Origin: Chloroflexota bacterium
Lineage (GTDB): Bacteria; Chloroflexota; Anaerolineae; B4-G1; SLSP01
Reading direction: 5' to 3'
Assembly (NCBI GenBank): GCA_029555965.1
Contig: JAKQHY010000211.1
Coordinates: forward strand, 1 to 64,000
Length of the DNA: 64,000 nt
The translations under genes were made by a program, and so were the position numbers. A model generated the notes under the pieces. The model saw only the letters and a program-made list of their open reading frames with translations. It searched no databases and was not told the origin of the DNA. Shown one piece after another: positions 41,843 through 50,262 of the stretch (within the stretch, counting starts at the first letter, position 1; every line of letters begins with the position of its first letter).

Positions 41843-42871
41843 TCATGATGCTTTCAGCCGCTTCTCGTACTGCCGCTCGTAGTATTGTTTGTACAGGTCG
41901 CCGCTTTTGATGGGACGCCACCACGCTTCGTTTTCGGCGTACCAACGCACGGTCTTGGCGACGGCTTCGGCGCAGGTGAGGTGACATTTCCAGCCGAGGG
42001 CGCGCAGTTTGCTCACGTCGAGCGCGTAGCGGCGGTCGTGACCGGGCCGGTCGGCCACATGCTTGATGAGGCTCTCCGGTTTGCCCAGCGTCGCCAGGAC
42101 GATCCGCGTCATCTCGATGTTGGTCATCTCTGCGCCGGTGCCGACGTTGTAGATCTCCCCCAGTTTTCCCCGGTGCAGCACCACGTCAATGCCCTCGCAG
42201 TGATCCAGCACGTACTGATAGTCGCGCACCTGTAGCCCGTCGCCGTAGACGGGGAGCGGCTGGTCGTCTATGGCGTTGGTGGCAAACAGCGGCACGACTT
42301 TCTCCGGGTACTGGTACGGGCCGACGTTGTTCGCGCCGCGCGTGATCGTGACGGGCAGACCCCACGAGGCGTGGTACGCCAGCGTCATCAGGTCGCCGGC
42401 GGTCTTGCTGGCTGAGTAGGGGCTGCGCGGTTCGTAGGGATCGGTTTCCGCAGAGCGGCCCGTCAACACCTGCCCGTAAACCTCATCGGTGCTGACCTGG
42501 TGATAGCGTTCCAACTGGTGCGTTTTGGCTGCTTCGAGCAGGACGTAGGTGCCGTACACGTCGGTTTGAATGAAAGACCCCGGCTCTGTCAAAGAACGAT
42601 CCACGTGCGTTTCGGCGGCAAAGTTGACGATGGTGTCCAGCTTGTAGTCCGTGATCGTCTGTTCCACCTGTTTCGCGTCACAGATGTCGCCTTGCACGAA
42701 GGCGTAGCGGTCGCCAAAGCGCTCCGCCACGTCCTGCAAATTCTCCCGCCGCCCGGCGTAGGTCAGCTTGTCGTAGACGACGATGAAGTAATCGGGGTAT
42801 TTCTCCAGCATGTAGCGCGTGAAATTCGAGCCGATGAAGCCCGCGCCTCCTGTCACCATCAAACGTTGCAT
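41843..42871 (-). CDS. rfbB: dTDP-glucose 4,6-dehydratase
   Basis: Second step of dTDP-rhamnose synthesis: converts dTDP-glucose to dTDP-4-keto-6-deoxyglucose with bound NAD+. 342 residues from the ATG at 42871, preceded by AAGGAGG. NAD motif GGAGFIGSN, AAETHVDRS, catalytic STDEVYG (Asp-Glu acid/base pair), YSASKTAGD (Tyr-x3-Lys) and the RGANNVGPYQYPEK loop. Together with rfbC at 11.8 kb it supports a rhamnose-type surface sugar; the two are not in one operon. Confidence 0.95.
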   Translation of the reverse strand: MQRLMVTGGAGFIGSNFTRYMLEKYPDYFIVVYDKLTYAGRRENLQDVAERFGDRYAFVQGDICDAKQVEQTITDYKLDTIVNFAAETHVDRSLTEPGSFIQTDVYGTYVLLEAAKTHQLERYHQVSTDEVYGQVLTGRSAETDPYEPRSPYSASKTAGDLMTLAYHASWGLPVTITRGANNVGPYQYPEKVVPLFATNAIDDQPLPVYGDGLQVRDYQYVLDHCEGIDVVLHRGKLGEIYNVGTGAEMTNIEMTRIVLATLGKPESLIKHVADRPGHDRRYALDVSKLRALGWKCHLTCAEAVAKTVRWYAENEAWWRPIKSGDLYKQYYERQYEKRLKAS

Positions 42872-42889
42872 TGTGAGCCTCCTTAAGTA

Positions 42890-42953
42890 GCCACAGAGAC
42901 ACAGAGAACACAGGGAAAAAACTCTGCGCACTCTGCGTGCTCTGCGGTGAAAT
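42890..42953. repeat. Imperfect palindrome, CACAGAG/CTCTGCG family
   Basis: GCCACAGAGACACAGAGAAC paired loosely with CTCTGCGTGCTCTGCGGTG; a divergent relative of 801-877 and 9541-9612. It lies in the divergent gap between rfbB and the histidine kinase. Confidence 0.6.
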
Positions 42954-43061
42954 GATTTTTCCTCCGCTCATTGTAACACAAAAAGGCCGGGACGTATGGG
43001 GTTAAGGCTTCAGGCAATGTTAATCTATCTGTAACCTAACATAATGGCCTTCCGAGGTAAG

Positions 43062-45341
43062 ATGATTTTGAACTTAATCATTGGAAAAATGGCTATGAAC
43101 ACACAAAAAAGAGTTCCCTTAGTGGCGATGAACCGGCTCAAGCCGGAAAACGTGGCAGCAGAAATCTCGCGGTTGAACCACGATCTGGCGCGGCGCGCGC
43201 AGGAATTGGCGATGCTGAACAAAGCCGGCCAGATGATGACGTCCAGCCTCGATCTCAACGCGGTGCTCGCTACCGCACTGGATGAGGTGATCCGCCTGTT
43301 GGATGTGGTGGGCGCGTCGGTCTGGCTGTTGGAGCCGGCGCCTGGGGAGGGGCCGCCACACACCACACACTGGGTCGTGTGTCGCGCCGTCGCCGGTGAG
43401 CAGCAGGAGGTAGTGCGCAATTGGCGGCTGGCGTTGGGGCAGGGGATTGTCGGTTGGGTGGCGCAGAGCGGCCAGCCTTTGATTGTGCCCGATGTACAGG
43501 CTGATGACCGACATTTTCAGGAAGTGGATCAACGCACTGGCCTTCCGCTGCGCGCCATTCTCAGCGTGCCGTTGCAGGTCAAGGATAGCGTCATCGGCGT
43601 GCTCCAGGTGGTGGATGTTCAGGTAGGAAGATTCTCGACGGATGATCTGACGCTGCTGGAGCCGCTGGCGGCTTTTACCGCGATTGCGGTGGAGAATGCT
43701 CGCTTGTATGCCGAGGCCAAGCGTCTGCGCGATTTCAATGAGGAGATTGTGCAGAGCATGGAGGAGGGGGTGCTGTTGGAGGATGCCGCCGGTTACATCA
43801 CTTTTGTCAACACCAAGATGGCAGAATTGTTGGGGGCGCCGGCGGATACATTGTTCGGGCAGCACTGGACAGGGATCGCGGCCGCGGACAGTCTGATGTT
43901 GTTGCACGAGTGGGGCGGGCAGTCGCCGGAAAATTCGGCGAAGCACTACGAAACAGAATTGGTTATGACCAACGGCCAGCGGCTGCCGGTGCTCGTCAGC
44001 GGCCGATTACTCTGGACGCCGTCTCCGGAGGATGCGGAGGCGCATTTTGCCGGTATCCTGGCCGTCTTCACCGATATTACCGAGCGGAAGCAAGGGGAAG
44101 CCACCCTGCGCCGGCGCAATAAGGATTTGGCGACATTGAACGCCATTACTACGGCTATTGGGCAGCCGGTGGGGTTGGATCAGGCGTTTCGCGTCATTCT
44201 GGATAAGACGTTGGAAGTCACCAATATGCCCGCCGGGGCGATCCATTTGCTGGACATCACTAAGGGCACACTAAGTCTGGCGGCGCAGCATGGCTTGCCG
44301 GCGCCCCTGCGCGCCGAAGTGCGAACGGTCAATCTGGGGCATGGGGCGATTGGACAGGTTGCTAAATGGAGTAAATCCATCGTCCAGGAGCGGGTGGTGG
44401 CCGATCCCGACGCGCCGGGCAGCGCCCAGTTCCATGGCTACGCCGGACTGCCGATTACCTCGCACAATCGGGTATTGGGCGTCTTCAGTGTCTATAGCCA
44501 CAGTCTGGATCATCTGAATGTCCACGAAGTACAACTGCTCACTGCCATTGCCAACCAGATTGGCGTCGTTGTCGAAAACACGCGCCGCGCCGAGGAAGTG
44601 GCCCAGATGGAAATCCTGCGCGAGTTGAATCGGCTGCGCTCCGAGTTGATCGCCAATGCTTCGCACGAGTTGCGGACTCCATTGGGGTTGATCAAGGTAT
44701 TCTGTACGTCACTGCTGGCGGAGGATGTTAAGTTTGATGTGGCGACGCGCCAGCAGTTCTTGCGCGGTATTGATGAAGAGACGGATAAGTTGAAGTTGAT
44801 TGTGGATAACCTGTTAGGGCTGTCTACTTTGGAAAGCGGCCGCCTGCGGCTGGAACGCCAGCCCACCGATTTGGCGGCGCTGGTGCAGAAGGTGACGGAG
44901 GCGATGCAACTAGAGCTGGAGCGGAGTGTGACGCCTGCGCGCCATCATTTTGTTTTAGATTTCCCGACCACCCCTCTGGTTGCGCCCATAGACGCCAAGC
45001 GTATTGAGCAAGTGCTGCGCAATTTATTGAACAACGCCCTCAAATATTCGCCCAACGGTGGGGCCGTCACCATCCAGGGACGCGGCGATAAATGGCAGGC
45101 GCTCGTGCGCATCAGTGACGAGGGCATCGGGATGCAGCCGGAAGATTTGGAACGCATTTTTGACCGGTTCTACCGGGTTGAGGATGACACGACGCGCGCC
45201 ATCGGCGGCGTTGGTTTGGGGCTGGCCGTTTGCAAGGGCATTGTGGAGGCGCACGGCGGCCGCATCTGGGCTGAAAGCGCGCCGGGCGCGGGCAGCCATT
45301 TCTACTTCACGCTGCCGATGGCTGAGACGGATGAGCTGTGA
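43062..45341 (+). CDS. Sensor histidine kinase: GAF, PAS, GAF, HisKA, HATPase
   Basis: About 759 residues, cytosolic. First GAF about 60-215, PAS about 225-345 (SMEEGVLLEDAAGYITFVN), second GAF about 360-500, HisKA with His535 in ANASHELRTPLG, HATPase with NLLNNALKYS, ISDEGIGMQ and GVGLGLAVCKG. Start taken at the ATG after GAGGTAAG (43062); a second ATG at 43095 is possible. It pairs with the OmpR-type regulator 103 bp downstream. Ligands of the GAF domains unknown. Confidence 0.92.
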   Translation: MILNLIIGKMAMNTQKRVPLVAMNRLKPENVAAEISRLNHDLARRAQELAMLNKAGQMMTSSLDLNAVLATALDEVIRLLDVVGASVWLLEPAPGEGPPHTTHWVVCRAVAGEQQEVVRNWRLALGQGIVGWVAQSGQPLIVPDVQADDRHFQEVDQRTGLPLRAILSVPLQVKDSVIGVLQVVDVQVGRFSTDDLTLLEPLAAFTAIAVENARLYAEAKRLRDFNEEIVQSMEEGVLLEDAAGYITFVNTKMAELLGAPADTLFGQHWTGIAAADSLMLLHEWGGQSPENSAKHYETELVMTNGQRLPVLVSGRLLWTPSPEDAEAHFAGILAVFTDITERKQGEATLRRRNKDLATLNAITTAIGQPVGLDQAFRVILDKTLEVTNMPAGAIHLLDITKGTLSLAAQHGLPAPLRAEVRTVNLGHGAIGQVAKWSKSIVQERVVADPDAPGSAQFHGYAGLPITSHNRVLGVFSVYSHSLDHLNVHEVQLLTAIANQIGVVVENTRRAEEVAQMEILRELNRLRSELIANASHELRTPLGLIKVFCTSLLAEDVKFDVATRQQFLRGIDEETDKLKLIVDNLLGLSTLESGRLRLERQPTDLAALVQKVTEAMQLELERSVTPARHHFVLDFPTTPLVAPIDAKRIEQVLRNLLNNALKYSPNGGAVTIQGRGDKWQALVRISDEGIGMQPEDLERIFDRFYRVEDDTTRAIGGVGLGLAVCKGIVEAHGGRIWAESAPGAGSHFYFTLPMAETDEL

Positions 45342-45344
45342 TGT

Positions 45345-45428
45345 TGAGTTTTGGAAATTGGAAATCGGTAACTGGGAACTGGGAACTGGGAACTGATTCC
45401 CGATCACTGCTCACCGATTTCCTGAAAG
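45345..45428. repeat. GGGAACT tandem and GGAAATC repeats
   Basis: Three tandem GGGAACT heptamers and an imperfect inverted GGAAATCGGTAACTG/CACCGATTTCC pair fill the gap between the kinase and its response regulator. Confidence 0.6.
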
Positions 45429-45444
45429 ACTGAGGCGAAGGGAT

Positions 45445-46146
45445 ATGAACAAGCGTAAGCCGCGAGTGTTGGTGGTGGATGACGAGCCGCGTTATGTGTG
45501 GGCGATCAGGATGAACCTGGAAGCGCGCGGCTATGAGGTTGTGGTCGCGCAGGATGGGGAAGCGGCCATCGGGCATGCCGTCACCGCCGACCCGGATGTG
45601 ATTATGCTGGACGTGCGGATGCCGGGGATGAACGGCTACGAAGTCTGCAAGCAGATTCGGGAATTTTCCGCCGTGCCGATCATTATGTTGACTGCGCTGG
45701 CCGAAGAGGTGGACAAGGTTAAGGGTCTGGACGCCGGCGCCGACGATTACGTGACCAAGCCTTTCGGCGCGGAGGAATTGTTGGCGCGCGTGCGCGCCGC
45801 CGTGCGTCGTCGGGAGCGGGTCGAGCGTGCCGCCGCGCCGCCGGTCTTGCGTACTGGCGAGTTGGAAGTGGACTTGATCCGACAGCGGGTGTTTGTGCGT
45901 GACGCGGAAGTCACGCTGACGCCGGTGGAATTCCGCCTGCTGCAAGAGTTGGCGAAGCAGTCTGGGCGCGTGCTTGTGCCGGAGTATTTGTTGGAGAAGG
46001 TCTGGGGTGTCGGCTACGAGGGAGAGCAGCGCTTGCTCCGCCAGGCCGTCCACCGACTGCGCCAGAAGATTGAAGGCGACCCCGGTCATCCACGCTACAT
46101 CCACACCCTGCGCGGGATTGGGTATACCCTCTCAGATGCGGCGTGA
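45445..46146 (+). CDS. OmpR/PhoB-family response regulator
   Basis: A 233-residue transcription factor: receiver domain with the acidic pair in VVDDEP (residues 11-12), phospho-acceptor Asp56 in IMLDVRMPG and the conserved Lys in YVTKPFG, followed by a winged-helix DNA-binding domain (LTPVEFRLLQELAK, EYLLEKVWG, VHRLRQKI). It is the evident partner of the histidine kinase directly upstream. Target genes are not visible. Confidence 0.95.
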   Translation: MNKRKPRVLVVDDEPRYVWAIRMNLEARGYEVVVAQDGEAAIGHAVTADPDVIMLDVRMPGMNGYEVCKQIREFSAVPIIMLTALAEEVDKVKGLDAGADDYVTKPFGAEELLARVRAAVRRRERVERAAAPPVLRTGELEVDLIRQRVFVRDAEVTLTPVEFRLLQELAKQSGRVLVPEYLLEKVWGVGYEGEQRLLRQAVHRLRQKIEGDPGHPRYIHTLRGIGYTLSDAA

Positions 46147-46148
46147 GC

Positions 46149-46272
46149 GAGTTAGGAGTTAGGAGTTAGGAGTTAGGAGTTAGGAGTTAGGAAGAAAGCT
46201 AGGCGTAACTTCCCCACTTGCAACTCCTCATTCCTCACTCGCAATTCCTCACTCGCAACTCCTCACTCCCCG
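46149..46272. repeat. Six tandem GAGTTAG heptamers plus CTCACTCGCAACT repeats
   Basis: 46149-46190 is six exact GAGTTAG copies; 46218-46272 is built of CAACTCCTCA / CACTCGCAA units. It separates the two-component system from the stressosome-chemosensory run. Bases 46273-46415 are AT-richer and may hold the promoter of that run; no convincing -35/-10 pair was chosen. Confidence 0.8.
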
Positions 46273-46424
46273 GTTGGATCGCTTTTGGAATATTAGAATG
46301 TAGGTTTGTAACATTTTCGGAATATATGTGTGTTAGGATATGGTTATAAAAATGACGATCATCAGGAGCATCACCTGAAACGCATCCAGGCAATGACTGG
46401 ATCGCAAGGGCAGATGAGGTGAGC

Positions 46425-46865
46425 ATGGAGAACGCAAACGCAGAAGCGACAGAAAAAAAAGTGCTGGTGCTCAGCGATAACGAGACACTGGCTCAAGTCA
46501 TTGAATTTAGCCTGCGCAACGGCTTGAAGACAATCCAGGTGCGTTCGCTGGTGATGTCTGTTCCGCAGGAGCGGCAGGATCATGATGCGGACAACGCGCC
46601 GGATTTGATCGTAGTCGCGATGAGTTCGCCGTCCAACGAGCCGGTGGTGGCCTTGGCGCGGGCTTCGTTGGGCAGTTACATTGGTCGTGTGCCGATCCTC
46701 ATCATTTCGGATAAGTGTTTCCAGGCCGATCTGGCCGTCCAAATTGCACATCTGGATTTTCCGTTTGTGATTGGGATGCTCAATGACAAAGTGAATGACA
46801 TTCTCTATCACGACATACTCGCCGGCTCTGGCATCGTTTCCGAAGTTGAGGCGCGGATGGCCTAG
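46425..46865 (+). CDS. Pseudo-receiver protein at the head of the signalling run
   Basis: 146 residues with the layout of a CheY-like receiver (KVLVLSDNETLAQV at the N-terminal strand, PDLIVVAMSSP at strand 3, PILIISDK at strand 4). The phospho-acceptor Asp is replaced by Ala65, only one of the two N-terminal acidic residues remains, and the conserved Lys region is gone. It is therefore probably a protein-binding, non-phosphorylated receiver. ATG at 46425 follows GAGGTGAG. First gene of the co-directional run. Family assignment is by fold layout only. Confidence 0.6.
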   Translation: MENANAEATEKKVLVLSDNETLAQVIEFSLRNGLKTIQVRSLVMSVPQERQDHDADNAPDLIVVAMSSPSNEPVVALARASLGSYIGRVPILIISDKCFQADLAVQIAHLDFPFVIGMLNDKVNDILYHDILAGSGIVSEVEARMA

Positions 46866-46945
46866 TCGCAAGACGCGGCGTGCTGCGCCTACGTGGTCAC
46901 ACAGTCCTTTTTTAGAGAGGTTGGTTGTCAGGAGAATCAGCAACT

Positions 46946-47557
46946 ATGGCGAATGAAAGTGTTCCCATCACTGCCGCTTCCCATGCCCCTGTCGGCGCTG
47001 TTCAAGCGCAACGTTATCTCGTGGTTTTCCGGCTGGAAGCGCAAGGGTATGCCATCCCGGTAGAAGCCATCCTTCAAATCATCGAAATGGTCGCTATCAC
47101 ACCTATCCCCCAGATCAACCCGGTGGTGGAAGGTCTTATCAACCTGCGCGGCGAGGTTGTTCCGGTGCTCAATTTGCGCCGCTATCTGGGAATGTCAGGC
47201 GCGCCGCTGCAATTGCACACCCCCATCATCCTGGTACATCACACCGGCGCGGATGCGACGGGCGCCGTGTGGCAGAAAGCCGGGCTGATTGTGGATGAGG
47301 TCTTGGACGTGATGACCGTCCGCGATGAGGCAATCACCTCCCTGCCGGGGATTTTGCCCGAGGGGTTGCGGCAGGCGCCCATGGTCCAGGGGTTGGTGCA
47401 TCACGCGCACGACCTCGTTATTTTGCTGGATGTGGCGCAACTCTTCGCGTCGGAGCAGTTGCCGCCGTTGTCTATGAAGTCCGCCACATTGGCGGAATTG
47501 CTGCCGGAAAGCGCGCCTTTTGACGCCGACGTCAACATGCTGGAGGTCGCGGCATGA
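46946..47557 (+). CDS. cheW: CheW-like coupling protein 1
   Basis: Scaffold linking chemoreceptors to CheA. 203 residues; CheW/SH3-like core includes YLVVFRLEAQGYAIPVEAIL, VVEGLINLRGEVVPVLNLRRY and KAGLIVDEVLDVMTV. The C-terminal extension beyond the core is longer than classical CheW. The ATG chosen is preceded by AGGAGA. The stop overlaps the cheR start by 4 bp. Confidence 0.93.
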   Translation: MANESVPITAASHAPVGAVQAQRYLVVFRLEAQGYAIPVEAILQIIEMVAITPIPQINPVVEGLINLRGEVVPVLNLRRYLGMSGAPLQLHTPIILVHHTGADATGAVWQKAGLIVDEVLDVMTVRDEAITSLPGILPEGLRQAPMVQGLVHHAHDLVILLDVAQLFASEQLPPLSMKSATLAELLPESAPFDADVNMLEVAA

Positions 47558-49101
47558 ACGAGCGCGAACTTCGGCTGGAATACCGCGACTACGTGCGCTT
47601 TAACCGGCTGCTTCTCGACCGTTGCGGGATGTATTTTTCGGAGAGCCGCCAATCAGAACTGGCGCTGGGCGTCAAACAGGCATTTGCCGCCTCCACCTGC
47701 GTCAACCTGGACGCTTACTACACCCTGTTGCTCGATCCGAAGGGCGGCGCGATGGAAATGGATCGGCTCATCAATGCGGTGACGGTTGGGGAGACGCATT
47801 TCTTCCGCAACCAACCGCAGTTTGACGCGCTGTACCATCACGTTCTACCGGCAATCATCGCGCGCCAACGATCTTTGCGCGCGTTGCGCATCTGGAGCGC
47901 GGGTTGCGCCAGCGGCGAGGAAGCCTACTCGGTGGCGATGCTGCTGCGGGAACTGCTGCCCGACGCCAACGACTGGGCCATCACCATTCTGGCGACCGAC
48001 ATCAACAATGAGGCGCTGGACCGCGCGCGGCAGGCGGTATACGGCGAGTGGGCGTTCCGTGAAGAGCGCGCCCGCTTGTGGCGGCAGCGGTATTTCATCC
48101 CGGAGGGCAAGCGTTACCGGCTCAAGCCGGAAGTGTGCCGCATGGTGACGTTCGCCCGGCTGAACCTGGTGGAGGACGTTTATCCGAGTTATGAAACCAA
48201 TACCACCACGCTCGATCTCATCCTGTGCCGCAATGTGACTATCTATTTCAGCGAAACGGTCACGCGGCGGGTGGTGGCGCGGTTCTACGAAGCCTTGAGT
48301 CCGGGTGGCTGGCTGGTGGTCGGGCATGCCGAGCCATCCTTGAGTGTTTACCAGCGTTACGAGACGTGTAACTACCCCGACACGGTATTGTACCGGCGTC
48401 CCTGCCAATCTACCCTCGGCGGTGTTGAAAGGGGCGGCGCGTCGGCGCGCTCGGCCCGGCCGCCCGCCGTCGAGCCCCCCGCCTTACCCGAAGACACTCC
48501 GCCCTCCTATCCCCCGCCGGCGCCCGCCGTCGAAACGCCCGGCGACTTGCTCGAACAGGCGGAGGAATGGATTCACGATGGCCGTGCCGAGGAAGCGCGC
48601 GACCTGTTGTTGACCCTCTCCGCGTCACGGCCGGGGGATGCCCTTGTGGGTGTGCTGCTGGGGCGCGCGTACGCGAATCTAGGGGATTGGCGCAATGCAG
48701 AGTATTGGTGCGCGCATGCCGTCCATCTCGATAAGTTGGCCGGCGACGCTTACTATACGCTGTCGCTCGTTTATCAGCACCAGGGCCGTCTGGACGAGGC
48801 CATCACGATGATGAAAAAGGTCGTGTATCTGGATCGCAATCACATTCTCGGTCATTTTGGCCTGGCCGACCTCTACCGCGACAAACGTTTGTGGGGTCAG
48901 GCGCAGAAATCATTGGACAATGCGCGCCGGCTGCTCAACGGTCACGCTGATGATGACTTGATTCCCGGTTCCGGCGGAATCACCGTCAGCAGCCTGCGCG
49001 AGACGATTTTCCGGCAACAACAGCGGTGGGGGCTGGAGACGTCCGAGCAACGCTATATCCAGGAGGAATACAGTGGCAATGGAAGAACAACTCGCAACTA
49101 A
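47554..49101 (+). CDS. CheR-type methyltransferase with C-terminal TPR domain
   Basis: Methylates receptor glutamates using SAM. 515 residues: CheR N-domain (to about 75), SAM-binding core with IWSAGCASGEEAYS (113-126), ATDINNEAL and LILCRNVTIYF, then a Pro/Ala-rich linker (about 280-330) and tetratricopeptide units (335-480, LLGRAYANLGDWRNAEYWC). TPR-fused CheRs occur in alternative (non-flagellar) chemosensory systems such as Frz or Wsp, where the TPRs modulate receptor interaction. Overlaps both neighbours. Confidence 0.93.
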   Translation: MNERELRLEYRDYVRFNRLLLDRCGMYFSESRQSELALGVKQAFAASTCVNLDAYYTLLLDPKGGAMEMDRLINAVTVGETHFFRNQPQFDALYHHVLPAIIARQRSLRALRIWSAGCASGEEAYSVAMLLRELLPDANDWAITILATDINNEALDRARQAVYGEWAFREERARLWRQRYFIPEGKRYRLKPEVCRMVTFARLNLVEDVYPSYETNTTTLDLILCRNVTIYFSETVTRRVVARFYEALSPGGWLVVGHAEPSLSVYQRYETCNYPDTVLYRRPCQSTLGGVERGGASARSARPPAVEPPALPEDTPPSYPPPAPAVETPGDLLEQAEEWIHDGRAEEARDLLLTLSASRPGDALVGVLLGRAYANLGDWRNAEYWCAHAVHLDKLAGDAYYTLSLVYQHQGRLDEAITMMKKVVYLDRNHILGHFGLADLYRDKRLWGQAQKSLDNARRLLNGHADDDLIPGSGGITVSSLRETIFRQQQRWGLETSEQRYIQEEYSGNGRTTRN

Positions 49102-50170
49102 ACTGGCAGAGGCTCAGGCGCGGATCGCCGAACTGGAAAACATCCTTAGCGAGCGACAGCAGCACGAGAAGAACCTGCGACAGCGCAGCAGCCAACTCCA
49201 GATCGTGACGCAGGTCAACCGCATCACCTCTTCGATTTTGAATATTGACGAATTGATCAAGCAATCGGTCAATCTGATTCGCGACTGGTTTGGACTGTAC
49301 TACGTGGGGTTGTTCCTGGTGGATGACGCGCGTGAGCATGCCGCGCTGCGCGCCGGCACCGGGGAAGCGGGCGCGGCGATGATGGCCGCCGGGCACAGGC
49401 TCAAGGTGGGCGGCGCCTCGATGATTGGGCAATGTATTGCGACCGGCGAAGCGCGTATCGCGCTGGATGTGGGCGAGGAAGCCGTGCGCTTTGAGAACCC
49501 GCATTTGCCCGACACGCACTCAGAGATGGCGCTGCCGCTGCGCTCGCGGGATTGGGTGATGGGCGCGCTGTCTATGCAGAGCGTCAAAGTTGCGGCCTTC
49601 GACGAGGAGAGCATCACGATTTCGCAGATGTTGGCCGACAACCTGGCAACCGCGATTGACAACGCCGATCTGTACACATCGTTGCAAGAGGAACTGCTTG
49701 ACCGGGAACGCGCCGAACTGGAACGCGAGCGACTTCAGAAAGAGGTCATCGCCGCCCAACAACGCGCCATCCAGGAGCTTTCCACGCCCATCATTCCTGT
49801 GCTGGACGGCATCATCGTGATGCCCTTGATCGGCAGCGTGGACTCGCTGCGCGCGAAGGACATCATGCGGGGCTTGTTGGCCGGCATCAACGCTTACCAC
49901 GCCAAAATCGTGATTCTGGACATCACCGGGGTGCCGATTGTGGACAGCGGCGTGGCCGGGCACCTGAACAAGACGATCAAGGCGGCGCGGCTCAAGGGGG
50001 CGCACACCATCGTCACCGGTATCTCAGAGGCGGTCGCCGAGACGGTGGTGGACCTGGGCATTGACTGGAGTGACATCAACACCCTGACCGACTTGCAGAC
50101 CGGTCTGTTGTTTGCCCTCGGCAAACTGGGATTCACGTTGCAACGGCGCAGGAATGGGAATGAGAGTTAG
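49073..50170 (+). CDS. RsbR-type stressosome protein with GAF sensor (paralogue 1)
   Basis: 365 residues: coiled coil (1-40), GAF domain (about 45-200), helical linker, C-terminal STAS domain (240-355). The STAS segment LDITGVPIVDSGVAGHLNK matches RsbR, with Ser292 at the first phospho-position (Thr171 in B. subtilis RsbRA) and Thr315 in IVTGIS at the second (Thr205). So it should assemble with RsbS into a stressosome and be phosphorylated by RsbT. The GTG start sits 6 nt after AGGAGG and 29 bp inside the cheR gene. Signal perceived by GAF is unknown. Confidence 0.9.
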   Translation: MAMEEQLATKLAEAQARIAELENILSERQQHEKNLRQRSSQLQIVTQVNRITSSILNIDELIKQSVNLIRDWFGLYYVGLFLVDDAREHAALRAGTGEAGAAMMAAGHRLKVGGASMIGQCIATGEARIALDVGEEAVRFENPHLPDTHSEMALPLRSRDWVMGALSMQSVKVAAFDEESITISQMLADNLATAIDNADLYTSLQEELLDRERAELERERLQKEVIAAQQRAIQELSTPIIPVLDGIIVMPLIGSVDSLRAKDIMRGLLAGINAYHAKIVILDITGVPIVDSGVAGHLNKTIKAARLKGAHTIVTGISEAVAETVVDLGIDWSDINTLTDLQTGLLFALGKLGFTLQRRRNGNES

Positions 50171-50250
50171 GGGTTAGGGGGTAGGAGTTAGGAGTAATGA
50201 AGGGTACATAATTTCTCGCTCGCAACTCCGCACTCGCAATTCGCAATCTA
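50165..50250. repeat. GTTAGGG/GAGTTAG and CTCGCAACT repeats
   Basis: AGTTAGGGGTTAGGGGGTAGGAGTTAGGAG begins inside the stop codon of the preceding gene (its TAG is the first heptamer's TAG) and is followed by CTCGCAACTCCGCACTCGCAATTCG units. Confidence 0.75.
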
Positions 50251-50262
50251 TCAAAGGGATGA

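Noticed and set aside
46149-46272. CRISPR array candidate from regularly repeated short units
   Set aside because: Units are contiguous heptamers with no spacers of 25-40 bp, and no cas genes are present.
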